In this document: positions 12,342 to 13,681 of the stretch, in pieces
How positions within the stretch are numbered: the first letter of the stretch is position 1
How the letters are laid out: each line of letters starts with the position of its first letter
Assembly: GCA_005798925.1 (NCBI GenBank)
Contig: SYID01000209.1
Span: forward strand, 1 to 13,681
Reading direction: 5' to 3'
Source of the DNA: Verrucomicrobiota bacterium
GTDB taxonomy: Bacteria > Verrucomicrobiota > Verrucomicrobiia > Opitutales > UBA953
DNA length: 13,681 nt
The notes under the pieces: generated by a model
What the model was told of the DNA's origin: nothing
Databases searched by the model: none
The model's input: only the letters and a program-made list of their open reading frames with translations
Translations under genes and position numbers: made by a program

Positions 12342-13643
12342 TCAGGCGGTCACATACTTCTCCAGGCGACGCTGTACGGCGATCGCCGAGAGCTGGGCGT
12401 ATTTCGGAAGACCTTGGTCGTAAGGGAGTTGCATCTCTCCTTGGATAAGGGGGAGCGCATAACGCACGAAATCAGGGTGAATGGACATCTTGTCCTCGCC
12501 GATCCACTTCTCCGGGAAAGCCTTCACGCCATTGGCGATCTGGTCAAGGGGGGCCAGGAGGGTCTGGACGGCGTAGGTATCCTTCTCGGAACGGGTAAGG
12601 ATGACCATCTTGCCGGATTCGCCATCGAGGGCGGCCTTGACGGCGGCGCCGCCGCAGAGCTCGGCTTCGTCGACGTCGGTCTTGGAGGCGTTGTGCGAGG
12701 CGGCGCGTTGGGTGATGCCGAGCTTGGAGGAGCGGGCCTTGACGCCGTCGAAGCGGGCTTCGACGAGCGAGCGCAGGTATTCGCCGGCGCCGCCGAGGAC
12801 GGCATGGCCGAACGCGTCGGTGCTCGAGGTGTCGGCGCCGAGGTAGTTGCCCGAGGCGTCTTGGACTCCTTCGGAGACGACGACGAAGCAGTGCCCGTTG
12901 GACTTCAGGACTTCTTCGACGCGGCGGATGAAGGCGTCGGCGTCGAAGGCGACCTCGGGCAGCAGCACGATGTGGGGCGCGGCGCAGGTGTAATGGGTGT
13001 TCTTGACGGACTTGTCGTCGGTCTTGTCGCGGCGCTGGGCGAGCACGGACGAGGCGGCGAGCCAGCCGGCGTTGCGGCCCATGACCTCGAGGATCGAGAC
13101 GAAGTCGTTCTGGCCCATGGCGGCGTTGTCGAGGGCGGTCTCGCGGATGGTCACGCCGATGTGCTTGGCGACGGAGCCGAAGCCGGGGCAGTGGTCGGTC
13201 AGCGGGAGGTCGTTGTCGATGGTCTTCGGCACGCCGATGACGCGGAGCTCATAGCCGCGCTCCTTGGCGAGGGCGTCGATCTTGGCGGCGGTGTCCTGGG
13301 AGTCGTTGCCGCCGATGTAGTGGAAGTAACGGATGTTGTGGGCTTCGAAGACCTGGAGGATGCGGTCGAAGTCCTCGGCCTTCTTCACCTTGTAGCGGCA
13401 GGTGCCGAGGGCGGCGCCGGGGGTGTGGCGGAGCGCGCGGAGGGTCTGCTGGGATTCGGCCGCGAGGTCGACGAGCTGCTCGTGCAGGACGCCCTGGATG
13501 CCGTTGAGTCCGCCATAGATCTCGACGATCTCATCCTCATGCTTGAGGGCTTCGGAGATCACCCCGGCGAGGCTGGCGTTGATGACGGGGGTCGGGCCGC
13601 CGCTCTGCGCGACGAGAAGGTTGCCAATGAGGGGAGAAGACAT
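12342..13643 (-). CDS. pfp: Phosphofructokinase of the pyrophosphate-dependent type
   Basis: Interconverts fructose 6-phosphate and fructose 1,6-bisphosphate, probably with pyrophosphate as phosphoryl donor, in glycolysis and gluconeogenesis. The 433-residue product has the PFK blocks: QSGGPTPVINAS at 13-24, GGNDS at 111-115, PKTIDND at 139-145 with the catalytic aspartate, and the MGR substrate loop at 188-190. The D after GGN (ATP enzymes have G in GGDGS) and the K in PKTIDND (ATP enzymes have PGTIDND) are the two residues known to mark PPi use, so PPi dependence is inferred rather than measured. The length is above the 320 residues of ATP-dependent bacterial PFK, as usual for this clade. 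The ATG at 13643 has no Shine-Dalgarno site; only 38 bp of upstream sequence is in view. It is followed by its own terminator and so ends its operon. Confidence 0.92.
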   Translation of the reverse strand: MSSPLIGNLLVAQSGGPTPVINASLAGVISEALKHEDEIVEIYGGLNGIQGVLHEQLVDLAAESQQTLRALRHTPGAALGTCRYKVKKAEDFDRILQVFEAHNIRYFHYIGGNDSQDTAAKIDALAKERGYELRVIGVPKTIDNDLPLTDHCPGFGSVAKHIGVTIRETALDNAAMGQNDFVSILEVMGRNAGWLAASSVLAQRRDKTDDKSVKNTHYTCAAPHIVLLPEVAFDADAFIRRVEEVLKSNGHCFVVVSEGVQDASGNYLGADTSSTDAFGHAVLGGAGEYLRSLVEARFDGVKARSSKLGITQRAASHNASKTDVDEAELCGGAAVKAALDGESGKMVILTRSEKDTYAVQTLLAPLDQIANGVKAFPEKWIGEDKMSIHPDFVRYALPLIQGEMQLPYDQGLPKYAQLSAIAVQRRLEKYVTA

Positions 13644-13681
13644 GGGAGTGAACGAGTTGAAAAGTGGGTTGTGGGAAGCCC

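Noticed and set aside
1..13681. Prophage, insertion sequence, toxin-antitoxin, defence or CRISPR system
   Set aside because: All long frames with real protein character are housekeeping or small envelope genes; no transposase, integrase, terminal inverted repeats or spacer arrays were seen.

Overview
The window looks like ordinary core chromosome from a GC-rich bacterium with meso-diaminopimelate peptidoglycan. A Verrucomicrobiota member, probably of the Opitutia, fits best. The grounds are the compact mraZ-rsmH-ftsL-ftsI-murE-murF cluster, a pyrophosphate-type phosphofructokinase with GGNDS and PKTIDND motifs, an orphan FecR-domain protein, small helical periplasmic and lipoprotein genes, and very few Shine-Dalgarno sites. 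This placement is inferred from gene content and style; no marker here proves it. I see no mobile element, CRISPR array, tRNA or rRNA.

Layout. Positions 1-5277 (minus strand) hold the start of the division and cell wall (dcw) cluster, transcribed right to left: mraZ, an 18-codon mini-ORF, rsmH, ftsL, ftsI, murE, and the first 57 codons of murF. Every junction from mraZ to murF is a stop/start overlap, either TGATG or ATGA. A run of GTGGG-type repeats with an exact 10 bp period lies just upstream of mraZ and looks like the MraZ operator. Positions 5278-5658 are the only gene-free stretch over 300 bp. It holds that operator, a strongly AT-rich island and two perfect inverted repeats. Positions 5659-7989 (plus strand) carry a small lipoprotein gene, an intrinsic terminator, aroC (chorismate synthase), and a coupled gene for an unrecognised protein resembling a G3E/CobW-type P-loop NTPase whose nucleotide-binding motifs have decayed.

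Positions 7994-11092 (minus strand) hold tmk (thymidylate kinase) and holB (clamp-loader delta'), which overlap. After a 30 bp gap come an ECF sigma factor, a putative one-TM anti-sigma factor and a secreted helical DUF3106/Spy-like protein. These last three look like a small envelope-stress or envelope-sensing module. Positions 11196-12227 hold a monocistronic FecR-domain gene with its own promoter and terminator. Positions 12342-13643 hold pfp, also followed by a terminator.

How the genes work together. The left third couples control by MraZ to 16S rRNA methylation, septal peptidoglycan synthesis (FtsL, FtsI) and precursor synthesis (MurE, MurF). The remainder is aromatic amino-acid synthesis, dTTP supply and DNA replication, an extracytoplasmic sigma module, and reversible glycolysis. 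I found no clear new multi-gene system. The points most worth following are the bridging mini-ORF, the degenerate P-loop partner of aroC, the sigma/anti-sigma/DUF3106 module with a hairpin at the anti-sigma start, the aroC terminator-leader, and the 10 bp palindrome at 5538-5562.
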